Positions 1 through 27,218 of a stretch of 64,000 bases of DNA are shown here, piece after piece. Under the pieces are notes generated by a model that was not told the origin of the DNA, did not search any database, and worked only from the letters and a program-made list of their open reading frames with translations. The stretch comes from Rhea pennata (taxonomy: Eukaryota > Chordata > Aves > Rheiformes > Rheidae). Position 1 is the stretch's first letter, and every line of letters starts with the position of its first letter. The position numbers were made by a program, and so were the translations under genes. The stretch covers positions 54,222,053 to 54,286,052 of the forward strand of contig NC_084702.1 in assembly GCF_028389875.1 (NCBI RefSeq). Direction: 5' to 3'.

Positions 1-3000
1 AACATCATGGTCTCACACAATCGACTTCTATTTCTTCCCCAATGAAAGCCCCTTCTCACACATCTCAAACTCAAGATCTGTGCTCTGGATGCTCTTTGGA
101 AAAACAGAGAGGAATTTTCCATGCAGGAAATTTCATTAATAAAGCATCTTGATTTAGAGAACTTCCTCATCTCCTAGATACTAGATAGCTGAAGATATGC
201 TTTTTCTTTTTCTATGGGAAACTTCACATGGCATAGAAAATACAGCACTTATTGAAATTGATTATCTAACCATGTTTTCCTGCTGAAAATTTGCATTTGT
301 TCCTGTGGCACAAAATCCCTTATCTTATGCTTTGACTTGTAGAATGCCTTACTTACTGTTCACATTTCATTTTCCTTTCTGTTTAAAGTATCATGTCACT
401 GACAGCATCACTTGAACTGACTCCAGCTGAAAGGATATGATAGATTATGTAACAATGTAGTCTACTAGTGGGTTTTTTTTTTTTCCTCCTTTTCTTTCCT
501 CCATTTGGAGGATCAGTGTTTGGGACACCTGACATGTTTGAGTCCTCTCTATACTAAAGCAATAAAAATACTAAACTGGAACAGCATGAGCTGGCTAGTA
601 ACCTTATTAAGTGCACTTGTAACCATAAGCAAAATATCAAACATTTCCATCCCCCAAACCAAGCCCACTCTATTTTGAAGAAGCAGCAATAATCAAACTC
701 TATTTTATTCTGTTATAAGTTTTGCCTTTCTAGATTGCATGTAACTTGCAAGCCTTAATCTTCTTTTTTAAGGAAGATCCAGCCTCGTGTTTCTACAGTA
801 CTTTTTCATAATAATCATAGTCTAGTGTTGCTGGAAAACCTTACTTTCTTCCAAAAATGACTCCATCTGAACTTTCCAGCTATGACTAAAATTAAGAGAC
901 CCCAAAGGCAGAAAGGTATGCAGCAAGTCTGCAATCACTCCCTTCAGATTTAAGCACACAGTAAGTAGTTCTGCTCTATCCCTACTCCTTTTTCTTTTCT
1001 GTTGCTGGAGTTTTTTTTCCTTCATTGCTGTCAATTCATGACAGCAGAGAAGGCTTTCTCCTTCCCCTGGTTTCTGCTCAGTTCTACCTTTTTCCAGTGT
1101 GACCCACACCTGTCCTGCATTCTTGTGCAAACCTTCTTGGCTCCATCTTCCACAGCCACACAGTGAAAACAAGATGACATTCAAGAAAGGGGTAGGAGTG
1201 GGAGGAGATGATCATAATGAATACAAGTAAGGAGTGACCAAGAAGCAAGTCTCTGAGAAAGCAATTTGAATGCAAGTAAAAATAAGAGAAGAAAACTATC
1301 ATTACAGGCCATAACTTGAGAATGAAGAATGCTCATCAAGAACTAAAGTGGTTTTGAGATTTAAATCATTTACTCTATAGACAATTGGGATTTTCCAACA
1401 ATTCCACCACAAACTGAAACCTGGCCCTTGCATATTAACAAAATTGCGAGGCGTGCAAGAACTAAGTCTTCAGATCCCAAGAGTTTTGTGTTAATCTCCA
1501 AGACTAAACAAAACCATCTGCTTCCCGGAGAAAGACTGTCTCTCAGCTCGGTCACGTTCTGCCTAGCAATGGCCCAATGGGAAGTGCAATACCAACACAA
1601 AAAGAGCCTAGTTACACCATCACTATTGACAGGGCAGGTCCAAAAGTGCAACAGAGATTCTCCAAGATCCTCACAAGGACATCTGTAGAACCTCGTGATC
1701 TTTTTTTCCTTTCTTTTCTATTTTTACCTGAGGAAAATAAATTTCCAAGCTTGTTAATGAACATTTTAAGCCTAATGGATAAAACATATTCTATCCATGG
1801 GGGTTTTTTTTAGGTGTTTAAGTATGCCATTTTGATAAATGTATGTCATCTTTAACAGGTCTATTTACTGTTCTTAACTGAGAGTCTACCTCAGAACAAG
1901 GCACTGCTATGACAGCATTCCTTGCAACCACTCTTCAATATACTAACTTTTAAGCAAAGAAACTGTATATGTCTGAAAGGACACATTCAGCTTTAGTCAT
2001 ACAACACTCACCTCCAAGAACAAAGCATTCTGGCTTGCTAACTGCATGTCACATTTTCAAAATAGACCTCAGTCCCCACTGATAACTTAAGCATTTGGAT
2101 ACTTTGGATAACATATACCTCTCACCCAACCTGCCTTGAACTAAGAAACTACCATTTAAATCTCACTGCTTGAGGAGCATTTGGCACAGCCTCCTTCATA
2201 TCTGCCTTAGAAAAAGAGCTTTACATGCTTATAATGTTTTTAAGAGGCTGCTGGACAGAAAAGAGGAAACAGCTGGCTAGTCATTTACTCTTTTAATTAA
2301 TGTTTCCTTTGATAAGCTGATACAGATTTTAAAAATCCATTAAATGTATTGAAATTGACTTGTTAGTTTTTCAACAAATTATTTCTGTCTTTCCCTTAAG
2401 ATATATAAAGATGCTTACATACACTGACATTTCTAATATATTAAATACAAAGGACTTTAATTATTAATGTCCTCTATAAACATCTTTTCACTGTCATATT
2501 CCTGTAAAAGTGGCACGTTTTAGCCATAATTGGTTACTTAACTTGACTTCATATTGTATGAAAAGTTAGTACAAGTGGAAAAAGGGAAGTTGTTATTTTA
2601 GTTATTAGGTTACTAGGTTTAATTTTTTTTTTAACAGCAATTTTTTTGCTGTACACTGTGTACCTTTCAGGCTACTGCTTTGCTAGGATATGTAATCAAT
2701 GAGCCAATCACAAAAAGCTACTTTAAAAAAATATTGTACAAAAAAAACAGTCCCACCTTTCCCAACACCTCCACATCTCTTTCCTTTTGTACTGACATAG
2801 AAGTTTGGACAACACATAGGAAGTTGTGATAAGAATCCTAACGAGCCAAAAATTTGCCCAGACAAAAAAAAGAGACTACAGTGATTTTTCACTTGTTTCA
2901 GTGCAGCCATGGAAAGATTTGTACTAACCACATGCAAGTGGCAGTAAAATGAGGAAGCAACCGTTTAAGTCAGTAATAAAACTGAAAAGTGATGACACTC

Positions 3001-3622
3001 CATTCTGAGGTTTTCATCCACAGCACATTAGATATTTAATATATTACTTTTTAACTAATTATTTTTGCTAATATGCTAATTATATACAAGTTACGGAAAT
3101 TGCCATGCAAATTTCAGTTTCCATTCGAAACATCAAAAAGCTACATGACAAATATACATTATTCTAAACCAGTAAACAATAAACAGTCACCTAGCAAATG
3201 AGGGGTCCCTTCTCAAAGCCCTCATTCTCCAGACTGGTGTAAGAAACCTAACAAAAAGAAACACCATCCTTGGCTTTTGCTGGGTATAGAAAGGACAACA
3301 AAATCCCATAGTCTCCATTTGGTTCCAGCTCTTCAACCTCCAAGATTGGCCTAAACAGGCAATGAATTTGGTGATGAATTTGGTCACAGGCTACCCATTC
3401 AAAACAAGCATTTTCTGTATCAACTGGCACCTTTTCTCTACCTGTATAAGCTTTGATGGAGACATTAAACTTAACCGCATTTTCTAATTAAAAATACTGA
3501 AGTCCATTCATCAGTTAATATATTTTCTTAGTTTTAGATTTTTCAAGCTGTCTGTAAGCCAAAGAATATTGGTTAGGGCTCCTATTTTAATTTTAGAGCT
3601 AAGACTTTCCTTCCTGAAGCAA

Positions 3623-3626
<4 letters not shown>

Positions 3627-3656
<30 letters not shown>
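3627..3656. repeat. T30 homopolymer
   Basis: Uninterrupted run of 30 T in MSH3 intron 8. On the minus strand it is a poly(A) run; no retrocopy body recognised beside it. Confidence 0.85.
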
Positions 3657-3659
<3 letters not shown>

Positions 3660-4369
3660 GAGCAAGGAGTTTATACAACCCTCTACAGCTCATCCATGTA
3701 ATGCTAGCAAAACTGGTATTTGCACATGTGTATCTTTTTGCTTAGATTACATACAAACACAAATCCTTTCATTAAGTTTCTGAGACAAAGTATTCTCTTG
3801 TCAAGGCCATGACGAGCAACAAATAAACTGTACTTGCAGCATATACAGAATGCTTTGCAGTAAATCTGAGCTTCTGCACTTTGAGAGGGAAATCTGTATG
3901 CTATCTACCTTTTCAGAGAAGTAAAGGTATTTAAAACATCAATTAATACTTTAAGTCTGGGGTTTAGACAGCTATATGAATGATTACATGTTCCCCAGAG
4001 ATGAAAGGTTTCACTTCTTTCAGCCTTTTCCTTTACCCACTTGCCTTCCTCTCAGATGCTATTTAAAGTAATTTCCTATTGTAAGTGCAGCACTATGCTG
4101 TGAACATCACCTTGCTCTTCATGGTGTTCTCCTGCTTCTCCTGCAAGCCCTTATAAGAGATTTCTAGTAAAAAGAGAATTGCATGCCCCAAAGCAGTAAG
4201 ACATGCAGTGAGCTGGTCTATAATACGGAAAACTCATTGGAAGTATGGAGGAAGGTCATCCTTCCTTCTCAGAGCCCTGCACGTCACCAAGGTATGCAAA
4301 GGATGAAGAAATGGGGAGGAAGGATCTGACTTATGTTCTCCATAGAATGCTATCTGGGGAGCGGCTGCT

Positions 4370-4404
4370 TCTCTCTCTCTCCCTCTCTCTCTCTGTCTCT
4401 CTCC
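4370..4404. repeat. CT microsatellite
   Basis: Nearly pure CT dinucleotides interrupted by CCC and GT; reads as GA on the minus strand. Confidence 0.85.
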
Positions 4405-7400
4405 ATCTTAGCATCGCTGTAGGCCATGACCTTGTACAGGGATAGGTAGAGAACAACCACCATGACAGGTACTCCACTGCAAGGAGTACCCGAACTCTTG
4501 CTGGCGATGGGAACAACAGCAATCTAGAGACAGCAAACAAAAGGGCAGAGACATTAAAAGATTGTGAAGATGTAAGGAAGGGAACAGCGTGGGTACAAAG
4601 GAACGGGAGGGAAGGAAAGAGGGGCAGACTGTGGCATCCTGCCTGAACAAAAAAGCAAGCAAGACAATCACAGCAAAGAGGAAGAGGGATTCATTGTAAT
4701 TTTTTTTTTTTTTTTAAAGTACATCCACCCCCTCTGCAAAAAGATCCTCTCATGTAACAGGAAAGCAAATACATATACATATTTTTATATATGTACATAT
4801 ATATGCACGCAAACACACAAAACCTTTTTAAAATAAAACAATACTGTATTACTAAGCATTTTACTGGAAGAGTAAAATCTTATAACAATGATTTCAAATT
4901 CTTGCATTAAGAACTAATTATTACAGAAAATATCTATGTCCTTTTACATGCAAACTTCAGTATGAATTTCTAACAATCATTTTTATTATTCTAAATTCCC
5001 GGATGGAAAGTCCATGTTTGAAGTGCACTCTTCACAACTAGAATTTACAGAAAGCATCTTACCAATTCCACACATCAAGCAAAACATCTGCTAAAATAGA
5101 GACAAATGGTATAAACCAGTCAAGCACAAAATTAAATCATTAAAGATAACCCAAAAGATAAAGTTTGTTCCCTTCTTCAGTTCAGAAGATTGATGATTCA
5201 TAAAAAAACATTTCAGCTTCACTTTTTTCAAAGTACATGTTCTATCTTTTATGAAAAATAAATACATTAAGGTTCTCTCTTCCTTAATTCAGAGGAGAAA
5301 AAAAACATTAAAAAGAAATCAATCTCCTCCTCACTCTAATATCACTGCTATCTGCATGCCAAAAGATGCAAAGAAGTTTCATTCTTTCTCCTTCCCACAT
5401 TCTTCTCACATCACTACATTGTTTTGATTAAAACTGAATTTCTAACCCCTACCACGAACAGTGAGGGTGGAGGGAAAATAACAGCCAAGAATGAACATAT
5501 CCAAGTTGTCCACGATGTCACTGTTTCCCAAGAAAAAAATTATATCCCAAGCAATCTTCGCAGAAGAATAAATTACAGAAGAGAAGGTGTTATTAAAAAA
5601 ATGCTAGGACTTAAACTTTCAAAATTTGCAGGTCAGCTGCAATAGCTTGAGAGCCCTCCCCTCCATCTGAATGTGAGCACTACAGTTGTAGGTTCCTGCA
5701 ATATTTTCACTGGTATCTGAAACAACAGAAAAAACACAACTGATGGTCAGGCCATAAGAACAAGTTGGAGCAGACAACATGCACCTTCACAGTATGTCTA
5801 CTCCTGCACAGTACAACTGCAGACATGCACCCACTTGCAGAATGGGCACACTGGAAGTTACCATGGAACAGCAAACATGCATAGCAATGTTGGAGTTTGA
5901 GGGGTTTTAAGAAAAGCCCCTTACCTTCTGTTCTAGTTCTTTTGTTCTAGTTGCCTTAAACAAGTGGCTGGTTTACAGTAAAGACCTGAGCACTCCCAGT
6001 ACCAGTCAGTGGAGTTGTTGGGACATTCAACAATTTTGCAGCTCAAGTCATTTCTATCTGGGCTTTAACACAGGTGAGTGAACTTCTAGTTTTAAGTGCG
6101 TGCCTAGGCGTGCACAGGGCCTCTGCCGTCAGCTCGCCTGCCTGCCCCTCACATCAGCACAGCATGCAGTCTCTATACTGACAACAGTTGTACAAGTCTC
6201 CAATTTACACAAGCGTGTCAGATATAACCACTTGTTCTATCATGAAAGCCGGCTGATAGATTTCTCAGTCTCAACCTTGTATCTCATATAGCACACTGGC
6301 GGAGAGCAGGAGGACAAACACGTCGCATAACCTTGAGCCAACATCAGTGACCTTCACAGCACGTTAGCAGTACTCACAGGAAGCAAGCAACCCTGAAACG
6401 TCACGGTGCTTGCTTAATGTACAAGCTCAGGGGTCTTCCGATACACATAACTTGTATACTAGCTTATCAGCAAAGCAAACTTCCATTAGTAAATATTCAC
6501 TTCTTAGAATGGTCCTGCATTATCTGATAACTGGAAAACGAATTATTAATGTGATCTGTATCAGAATAACAATGTCATTTTGGACTCTAATCAGAGCAGT
6601 GACCTCCATCTCAACTTCAAATGTAAATGAAAATTGTACCTTCAAATTAGTAGTTAAAGTTAGCAATTTATTACTAGCAAGTAATGTAATTGTAAAAAAA
6701 AATAACTGCAGTGCATTATCCAGAGAAAATTAATTATTAGTAATTCTGTTTGCTGTAACCTCTTTTCCTAACAGCCTGAAACAAATCAATATGGTGGTGG
6801 TGGTGCCACCTCCTGGAAAGGAGGTGCAAAGCCCTTAGACTCCAATCCAGCCCCACCTGAGCTTCCTGCATCCTCCTCTGGTTGAGAAACTTCCACATCT
6901 GCAGTGAGAACTCAGCAGTATATAAATACCTACTGAGAGATATAAGAAAGCTGCAGCATGCCAACCAGAAAGAACAAAATGAAGTAGAATTACTCACAGG
7001 TCACCTTCTCCTGCTGCCGTTTCTGACCTATCCTATAACAATAAATGAGGGGGCAGACGCCAGAGGTGGCAGGCAGTAATATTAAGAGAGAGACACTTTT
7101 CTTCCTGTACAGTGGATTCTACAAAGAGGGAGGTAATATGAGAAGCAAAGCCATCAGATAATGATGCGAAAGATGAGGAAAATGACCACACAGCAGTTTT
7201 ATACATTTACAAAGACATACTTTTGCAAATATTAGCAGCACCAACTGAGCTCTGCTTCAGGCCTCACTACTTACCGGAAGCAAACAATTCACTCCTGACC
7301 CACAGACTCTCTCGTTTCTCTGCCTTCTAACGTGAGCAAGGCTGCAGCTTTAGCATGGTATTCACCAAAAACTTTCGTGTAAGACAACATGAGGGGAAAG

Positions 7401-10400
7401 GTTGTCAATTTATGTGGGTTTTCACTAAACCAATATATATGGAGCTTTTAAAAAGCAAAGCAATTATGAGTATTAGTGATATGCATATTTGCCCATTAAA
7501 ATCACGCGGCTTCTGAAAAACAATTTAATATCTAACAGTATACAGGGTAGGTTGAATTTGCAAATAGTCTGCCTTTAACTATGAAACATACCCTGCACAC
7601 TGTAAGTTTGTTATTCTTCACCTCAAGTTTTTCCTCTTTCACAGATACAATTACACTGTTAGCCATAACAAAATTCATAAATACTTAAAAGAACATTTCA
7701 TTGCTAGTGGCACTGGTAAAACCACCAAATACAGTGTTTGTCAACATACAGTCTTCAAACCTAGAAATGCATCAAAAAAGAAAAGAAAGGTATCATTGCA
7801 AAGACAAAATGCTGGGTTTGACTGGGCTAAAAAAAGGGCTCACAGCATGAAAGAATAATTTTGAAGATGTAATTATCTTGCTTCTTTCAAAGTGTTTTTA
7901 ACTAAAAAGTTAAGATTTTTGACCATAAAAATTTACAGTTATCAATATCGGTCTAATCATTTAATAATTTCTGTCTTAGAAAGTTCTGCTAAAAAAAAGA
8001 ACATGAATATTGCTACCCTTTCAAGAAGACCACAAATATAGATGCAGAACACATTTTCCATGCAGCTTGCAATCACGTAGAAAATAATGCACCTTCAAAT
8101 TATGTACGAATTACTGGGGAAGCTTATCAGTATAGGCATCTTCCCTTCTGCCAGGAGGAATTTATAAAACCGCATCTGCTGGGCAGAGCCAGCAAAGCCT
8201 AGCTGCTACTACAATAAATAACGTTAACTTTTTTTTTAATCTAACGTATCACCTAGATTGGGAAGTGCACTCTGAGAGCAAGTTCCATCGCATTCAGACA
8301 CAGTGTGCTGTGACATCCTCCCCATATTTCACTAGTGACAGTTCTGCACATATGACAAATCTCTTCTGACGCATTGCTTATGTGTAAAGGCTACTACGCT
8401 CACGACTGCCTACCTTACTGCCCTTAACAGTTCGGGATGCAGAACAGGCATATGGCACCCTTTGGATGAAATTACTGTTTAAGCCTCACATTCCCTCACG
8501 TGCAATGCCACAGAAGACAACAAAGAACTAAAATACTGAGAACAGCATCTGTTTCACAACTGCAACAAGATTACATTACAAAAAAAAAAAAATTGTCCAA
8601 CCATTCTTTCAGGTCATTACACAATTTGGTAAATGCTGGCTTTTTTTCTATCTGTTCCAAACAAGAGCTGTAACATGACTGATATTCTTCAAAGAGCTCT
8701 CCATACAGCTGAGCTGTCCAGGACATGAATTGGCAGTGCAAAAAGCCTCTTTAGTCAGTAAACATCTGTTCAGTGATGCATTTGTTTTTCTGAATTTACA
8801 GAAAATAACTCACACTGTTTTTTCCTACTGCAAATTCAACTGCTTGTAGCTTTTACGCAAAATGTTCTCAAGCTGTTTGTCACAGCTTGCCTTTCACTTA
8901 AAAATTTATGGGAATACTACAAACTATACACACCATGGAACCACTTGTTTTCATGATTACCCTCCCTTTAGATACTTTTAAATCCTCTGTTCAGCCATTT
9001 CATTTGCAATGCTGTTTACTCTTGCAAGACACCTTTTGGTAACCTGTTTCTGTCTCAACACCTTCCCATCCTTGCTCACCTACAAATCTAACCAGCTGAG
9101 TCACATAAATATATGCAAACTTCTGCTTCCTGTTAAAAAAAAAAAATCTCAAAATTAAGTGTATGAAAGCATCCTCTGATTTGTACCACCATCAGCCATA
9201 TACAGAGATCCACAAAATTAGACACATTTTATATGCACTTAGAAGGTTTTATAGAGCTCATTCCAGCTGAGTTCCTACTCCATCATTGACAGAACAAATC
9301 CATAACACTATCCTAAGAACAATTAGCAATAAATAGCACTATTGACCAATTCATGTAATACAGTTCACTTCTATACCCGTCACCGGTTAATTTACAGGGA
9401 TAATTGTACTTCTCATTTCAGGGAAGCCTGAGCAGAGTTCTATTGTATTGTGGCAGCATACAACTTTGAAATACAAGGCCAGAGAAGTCTCTTTTTCCAG
9501 ATTTCTAATAACCTACAATTGATGGACAAAATCCTGATGGGATGATAAGAAATAAACAGTCAAATAAGCAGTCAAAGATTACTACCTACCGAGTCAGAGC
9601 TAATGCTTTGGGTTCGTATGCAATCATGACAGAGCTGAATATGAAAAATAAAACTCATGTGTAACAGTGGAGATACCTGAGAAATCTCAAGTGATATAAA
9701 GGCAGAGGATACTGATAAATCAGAAGGCATACTCAGTACTTCACTGACTTAGTGTAAGTAGCAAGCTCCTGAAATTAAATTTATGGAGGTCCTTAGACAC
9801 AAAAAGAAAGCAAGTTTGTGTTGCATGTAATGATGAGAGATCAGTCATTCAAGGTGTTCAGCCCTCAGGTGATTTTAGCACCAAAGTTCTCAATAGATTT
9901 GAGATATAAGGGAATTCCAGGACACAAACTCTAGGCCAAAGACAATATAACGTATTCAAGCAAAAAGAAATGTGAATACCATAATCAGAAGGAAAAATCT
10001 TAGACACATTACAGAGGAACAAATAGCAAATCTAGCTGCAGTCTAATAAAGCAGTGTATGATTGAAGGCTGAGTCAAAAATGCCTCAGAGATTACAGGCA
10101 GAAGTTACTAAGAAGACAACATTGCGGTCTGTAAACAGAGCAAAACGAAAAATCTGTGGGCATAGACAAGAAGTTAGTTATTGTATCTTCTTGATTTTAA
10201 ATTATTGGTCAAACATCTAACAAAGCATGTTTAAAAACAAAAGCAATGCAAACTTGGGTGAAATGGTAATTTGGAGTTGAAAGTGAGAAGTTTATGAATG
10301 ACATGCATGTTCCATTCTGTAGCATTGCTTCGCTACCATGTAAAAACATTATCAGAGTTTGCATAAAAAGAGCAAATATAAAGATCTAAGGAGCATCTCC

Positions 10401-11303
10401 AGGGCACTCATAACATATGTCGGATGGGAGTAACATAACTTTCAATTAAATAAGAAAAAGGGCACATGTAAACAACAAGAACAATCAAAAGGGAAAGGAG
10501 CCTCAAAAATTATTTCAGGAAAAGCAGTACAGTCCAATTTTTAATGTAGCCAGTATGTTAAGAAGGATGGGCATTGAGCCTTGACTAGGAAAAGGCTTGA
10601 AGTTCAAAACACAGTGTTCTCCTGTAAGAACAAATACATCTTGCATGGAAGAACGTTTTCATGGTCTCCTAGACAAAAAGAAACTGAAAGCATTACGGGA
10701 TTTTCCTTGAGCCAGGCCAGCACTTGCTAACAGATGTTACTAACTATTCCGAAACAGAAGTGTACCTGCCAGAACAGTTTGTTCTGAACCAGTTTCCATA
10801 ATCTACTTTTAACTTATGCTTTGCTTTAAAAGGAAAGCTCTCCACGATAGCTGACCTCCAGTTCAATGTCCTTGAATAGTACTTTTTAGTTATTAATTCT
10901 TATGGACAGTGTCTGTCATAACATTGGCAATAGGACCATTTCATTTACCACTGGAAACAGCAACACGCTGGAAGAAAATGAAATGAAAACCAAGACACAT
11001 CAGTTCTGACATACACTTCTATACATTTGCTTCCATGAGTTTTTAAGAGATAATCACCATGGGGAAAAGTATCTAGAGAAACATCTTGTTATACAAATCT
11101 GCACCACAAGGCACAGACTACTTAAACTTACAAAGCTTACTTAAGTTGATAAATGAACATTGCAGTTTAAACCAAGATGGATGAATCTGGCTTCATTTAA
11201 ATCAATGGTAAAACGCCTATCGATTCAGAGGGCTTTCCCCTAAGATGCAGTTTAACTAAACACAGTTTAACTAAACTGGCTTCATATGACCAAAAGTAAA
11301 AAA

Positions 11304-11321
11304 AAGAGAGAGAGAGAGAGA
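11304..11321. repeat. AG microsatellite
   Basis: About eight AG units between A-rich flanks in MSH3 intron 8. Confidence 0.8.
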
Positions 11322-14300
11322 ATAAAAAAATTAAAGCTCCAGCCGATGAACAAATCGTATGAACAGTTGAATTGTTAAGTAATCTTACTGCAGTAGCACT
11401 TATCTTCACTTACTGTTCATTACATTAATGTCCATGCTTAAATTTAGACAGGGAGCACTTAAGAAATGCATTCAGCTCTTCCACTTATTCTGCAAGCTGT
11501 ATACTGTTTTCTTGGGCACAGCTCAAACTGCCACTCTTGCACAGCTCTTCCTCCAACAGATCTCTCTGTAGTCTTTCAACATGGCCCAGGTAACAAAATT
11601 AAAGACAACTCCTTCAGTCATTCATTAACTTACTATAAAAGATGCCTCTTTCTACCTATTGTGAGATACTGTTTTCAGCCACATGTAACTGTGCCAAACC
11701 ATTTTCTGCACTGCTCTGCAGCATGATCAAACTTTTTATCATTGCTGTACTGCATGCAACTTCAAAAGTGAAGCAAAAGGCCGCTTTCCTTTGTGTATTT
11801 TTTTTTGCGCTTTCATTTGTGACTCAAAATTCTTAACAATTATTTTACATTAATCCACAGATATAATTTCTACCCTCATGAAGTTCGCCAAATTTGGCTG
11901 TGAAAATGTACGCAATACTAAATGAGAGGCACCAGTAAATACTGTGAATGACATTACTGAGTCTGAACATAGTTGTGGTGGCAAAAAAAAAAGAGAAAAA
12001 TAGGTAATTCTATAAGAAGGAAATTAGTATATAAAAATAAAATATACATAAGACAGAAACAAGGGCACACTATTCTGATTTGGTCTTTGTATTTAAAAAA
12101 AAAGCGCACAGATACTTTCAACTATGTTAGTGTAATCAGACATTAAACCAGGCTACATCTTCTGTTATATAGCTATGATTAACTAATTATTAAACAATGC
12201 CATTATCAGCACGCTCTTTGTGAAGGTGACATAGCCCATGCCACCCTGATCACTCAGTATGGGAGTTGTAAAATGCAAAATCCAAAAGCAAATCAGCCCC
12301 CGAGTTACTTAGATAACCACTGGCAAAATTCTCCTAGGAAAAATCACATGCAGTCGGCAGCAAGACTCTTCACTGCTCCTGACCACTCCAAACTCTCCAG
12401 CGACTATTTTTCTCTCCCATCTATATCCTGTCTTTATAAACTCAGTGTTTTCCACTATAGTATGCCTACACAAAGGGATGATGAGCCTTCATGAAACACA
12501 AGATCCAAGTTCCCACGGTTTTAGCCAGAAAGATCTTCAAAGAATTATGTAACGAAACCTCTCTAAGTAAGCAATGCATCTCACTAAAAATTATTAGAAA
12601 ACATGAAGAATGTGATAGGCAATGCGCAACAACCAAAAATGAGTACTTTAGTCCACTCAGTAAGTATGAGAATAAAACTATTACTAGCATCAAAGCAATT
12701 ATATAAAAACTGGAGCCAAGTTAAAAATACAGGGAAGGAGCATATTGGAACCACTTAAATTAATATTAAATACAGCAAGGCCCTCTAGTGGTTAAACCTT
12801 TAACAAAAGAAAATCCATAAATTGTTTTTGAAATGTGGCTACTGAAATGTACTGACATTAAGGCATTTAATTTCTATCACTTCCAAGTGATTAAGGACAT
12901 TTAGACTAGAGAGCTGCTTTGTTAATTTTTTCTGGGTAGTTACCAGACTGGGGGCAAGGGGAAATCTGTTCACAAAAAGGAAAAAAAAAAAAATCTAATA
13001 CATAGATATTCTTTTGTTCTTAATAAAAATGAGAAGTTATTTATTAATGTATTAGCTGTGCACAAGCAAAAAAACCCACACATCTCTTAAATCTGTATCA
13101 GAACAGCTTTACTACACAATTAAAAAACTAAAATACTTGCTTCTGAAAAAATGCACTTACTTTGTGCATTTATTATATAGTTTCAATTTCCTCAAAAATT
13201 GACAAAGTTCCTATCAGCACACAACACTAACCCTCCTCTTCAGTCTGGAGTTTTTCTTCATGTATAAAATCAGTACTAAAATGAATGCTCATGCTGACGT
13301 ATTTAAGAAATTGGCATGGCACAGCTGAAAGTAACAAGCAAACTAGGCATTAAAAAAACAGAAGTTCTTCATCTTGGTATATTTAAAGGTATTTTTGTGC
13401 ATACTTCTATGGAACTGATTTCCAAAAGAGAAAGAAAGTTATTAAAGCAACAGGATTACTGAGGCAAAAATGTACATCTGTGGACAAGCAGGAAACATTT
13501 GTTAATTCCTAAGCTGGTATTTTATTTGCCCAAGTCTTAACAAACCCTTTTATTACAAGGAAACACAGTGACTTTGCTTGCTTAATACTCAGCGTAATTA
13601 AAGGTGACTTTTCAACACCTTGTGGCTCTGCAGCCTGAATGAGCTGAAGGAAATGAGGAACCCGATACGACAAAGAGCACACTTCACTACAAGCTTTGGT
13701 ATCGCAACTCCAGCGCTCAGCTCAACAGCACTGAATACACTGCTTTGACAAGCTCCTTTTTCTGAAGATTCCTAAAACAGAATCAGAAGTTTTCACTCCC
13801 TTTCCTCAGTCTTGCATCTCATATACACTTGCCCTTGAAAGCTCGATAGCCAAGTGCAGCATAGCATCATCTGTGTAAGTTCCTATAGCGTGCCAGGAAA
13901 TCAGCTGTCCCTGATGAGACGACTGCCTCCCCAGCACACCATGTCACATTTTTTTTCTTTTTCCCTTTTGCAGAGAGGGCAAAAAAGATTACACTGACAG
14001 CTGGGCAAGACAACACTTGTGGACCAGACTGATTAAGCAGCTCAGCAGTCTGGAGCGTTAGAGAAAACCCAAGACGATGGCACGGGCAGAGTTCAAATGA
14101 GGCAGTCAAAGGTACAGAGTTGGCAATCTGTCAGCTGGCTGCCACCCACGTGACAGAGAAGCATTTGTCTATCTTTACAGTGTGGGAAGTGCGGATATAT
14201 ATACACCCCTCAACAAAATTTTGCTTAGATAATACAGACACTTTTTGTTGGCTTCTTTAGTTTCAGTCTTGTTAACAGGCAGAAGGAAAAATGTTCTTCT

Positions 14301-15117
14301 TTTCAATTAGTTCATTCAAAATGGACAAGCCAAGCTCTTAATCAGTTCTCTACAGTCCAGAGTTGCACATAAAAAAAAAAAAAAAGACTATTTTCTTACA
14401 AAAATTTCATCTGCAAGTTTTTGCAAGTCCACCACAAATCTTCAGAAGATTGCTTTAGTCCCTTAATCTATCATCCTACAAATTACGTCCTATTCTGGTT
14501 TTATTCTACTGTAAAACTGACATTGAAAAAATGTAACTTTACCCTTGAAATACAAAAACAGAATTCAAAATATAAATGGAAGATCAGCCACAATATTTCA
14601 AATCTTATGCAAACTTAAGAGAGTCTATTTGGACAATTAGGTATAAAAAATATTTGCAACTAATATTTAATTCTATCCACATTAAAATAAAATAAAAAAA
14701 ATTTCCATGAAGTTTAGAGATTTTAAGGTTATGACAAAAAATAACAGCAGCCACAAAACAACACTTTCAGATCCTAAAGATGCATGCATCAGCACTGAAA
14801 TAAATCCCAACAGGTCACATGTTTGGAGGGGAAGGTAGGAGATGGAAAGGGTGTAAGATAATCTAAATAAGAACAAACTTTCTGTAGCCCTGAAAGAGAA
14901 GCTGTGAATTTCAGTCTAAATACAAATCAACAAGTGCTCAGAACTCAGTGGTTTGGGGAACCCTCCACCAGTAACAAACTACAGGTATTTCCAAAAGGGC
15001 ATTTACAGAACTATGCATCAGTGCTTACTTCCACATTTAAATCTCAATACTAGCTATGCTGCAATTAAAAACAAAGGCAAAAAAAACAAACAACAACAAA
15101 ACCCCCATAGAACATAC

Positions 15118-27076
<11,959 letters not shown>

Positions 27077-27210
27077 GGCGGCGCCCCGGCCCCCCCGCGC
27101 GCAGGCCGCAGGCAGCGGCGGCGCCGCCGGATGCGACGAAGGGCGGGCGGGCGGGCGGGGCGGGGCCTCGCGGCACGCGGGCGGGCGGGCGGGGCGGCCG
27201 CTCCCCTGCG

Positions 27211-27218
27211 GCGCGAAA
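27211..27218. promoter_or_regulatory. E2F-like site (GCGCGAAA)
   Basis: GCGCGAAA is the reverse complement of TTTCGCGC, an exact match to the E2F consensus TTTSGCGC. It lies between the two GC-box groups and the DHFR start. E2F control of DHFR at G1/S is established in mammals; function here is inferred. Confidence 0.55.

Larger units (their letters stand above)
1..15117 (-). other. MSH3: MSH3 intron 8 (5' part), no exon recognised
   Basis: AT-rich DNA downstream of MSH3 exon 8. I looked for the next MSH3 block (a D-D-R-I-R-V-E-R motif and an F-Y-A-K-D motif on the minus strand) and did not find it. Short open frames here show no family I recognise. Contents noted: a T30 run, a CT microsatellite near 4.37-4.40 kb, a GA run near 11.3 kb, and a somewhat GC-richer segment at about 4.25-4.66 kb open in more than one minus-strand frame. 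Confidence 0.7.

Noticed and set aside
1-15117. MSH3 exon 9 and later exons
   Set aside because: I searched by eye for D-D-R-I-R-V-E-R, F-E-Y-S and F-Y-A-K-D on the minus strand and found no convincing match; a short exon could have been missed.
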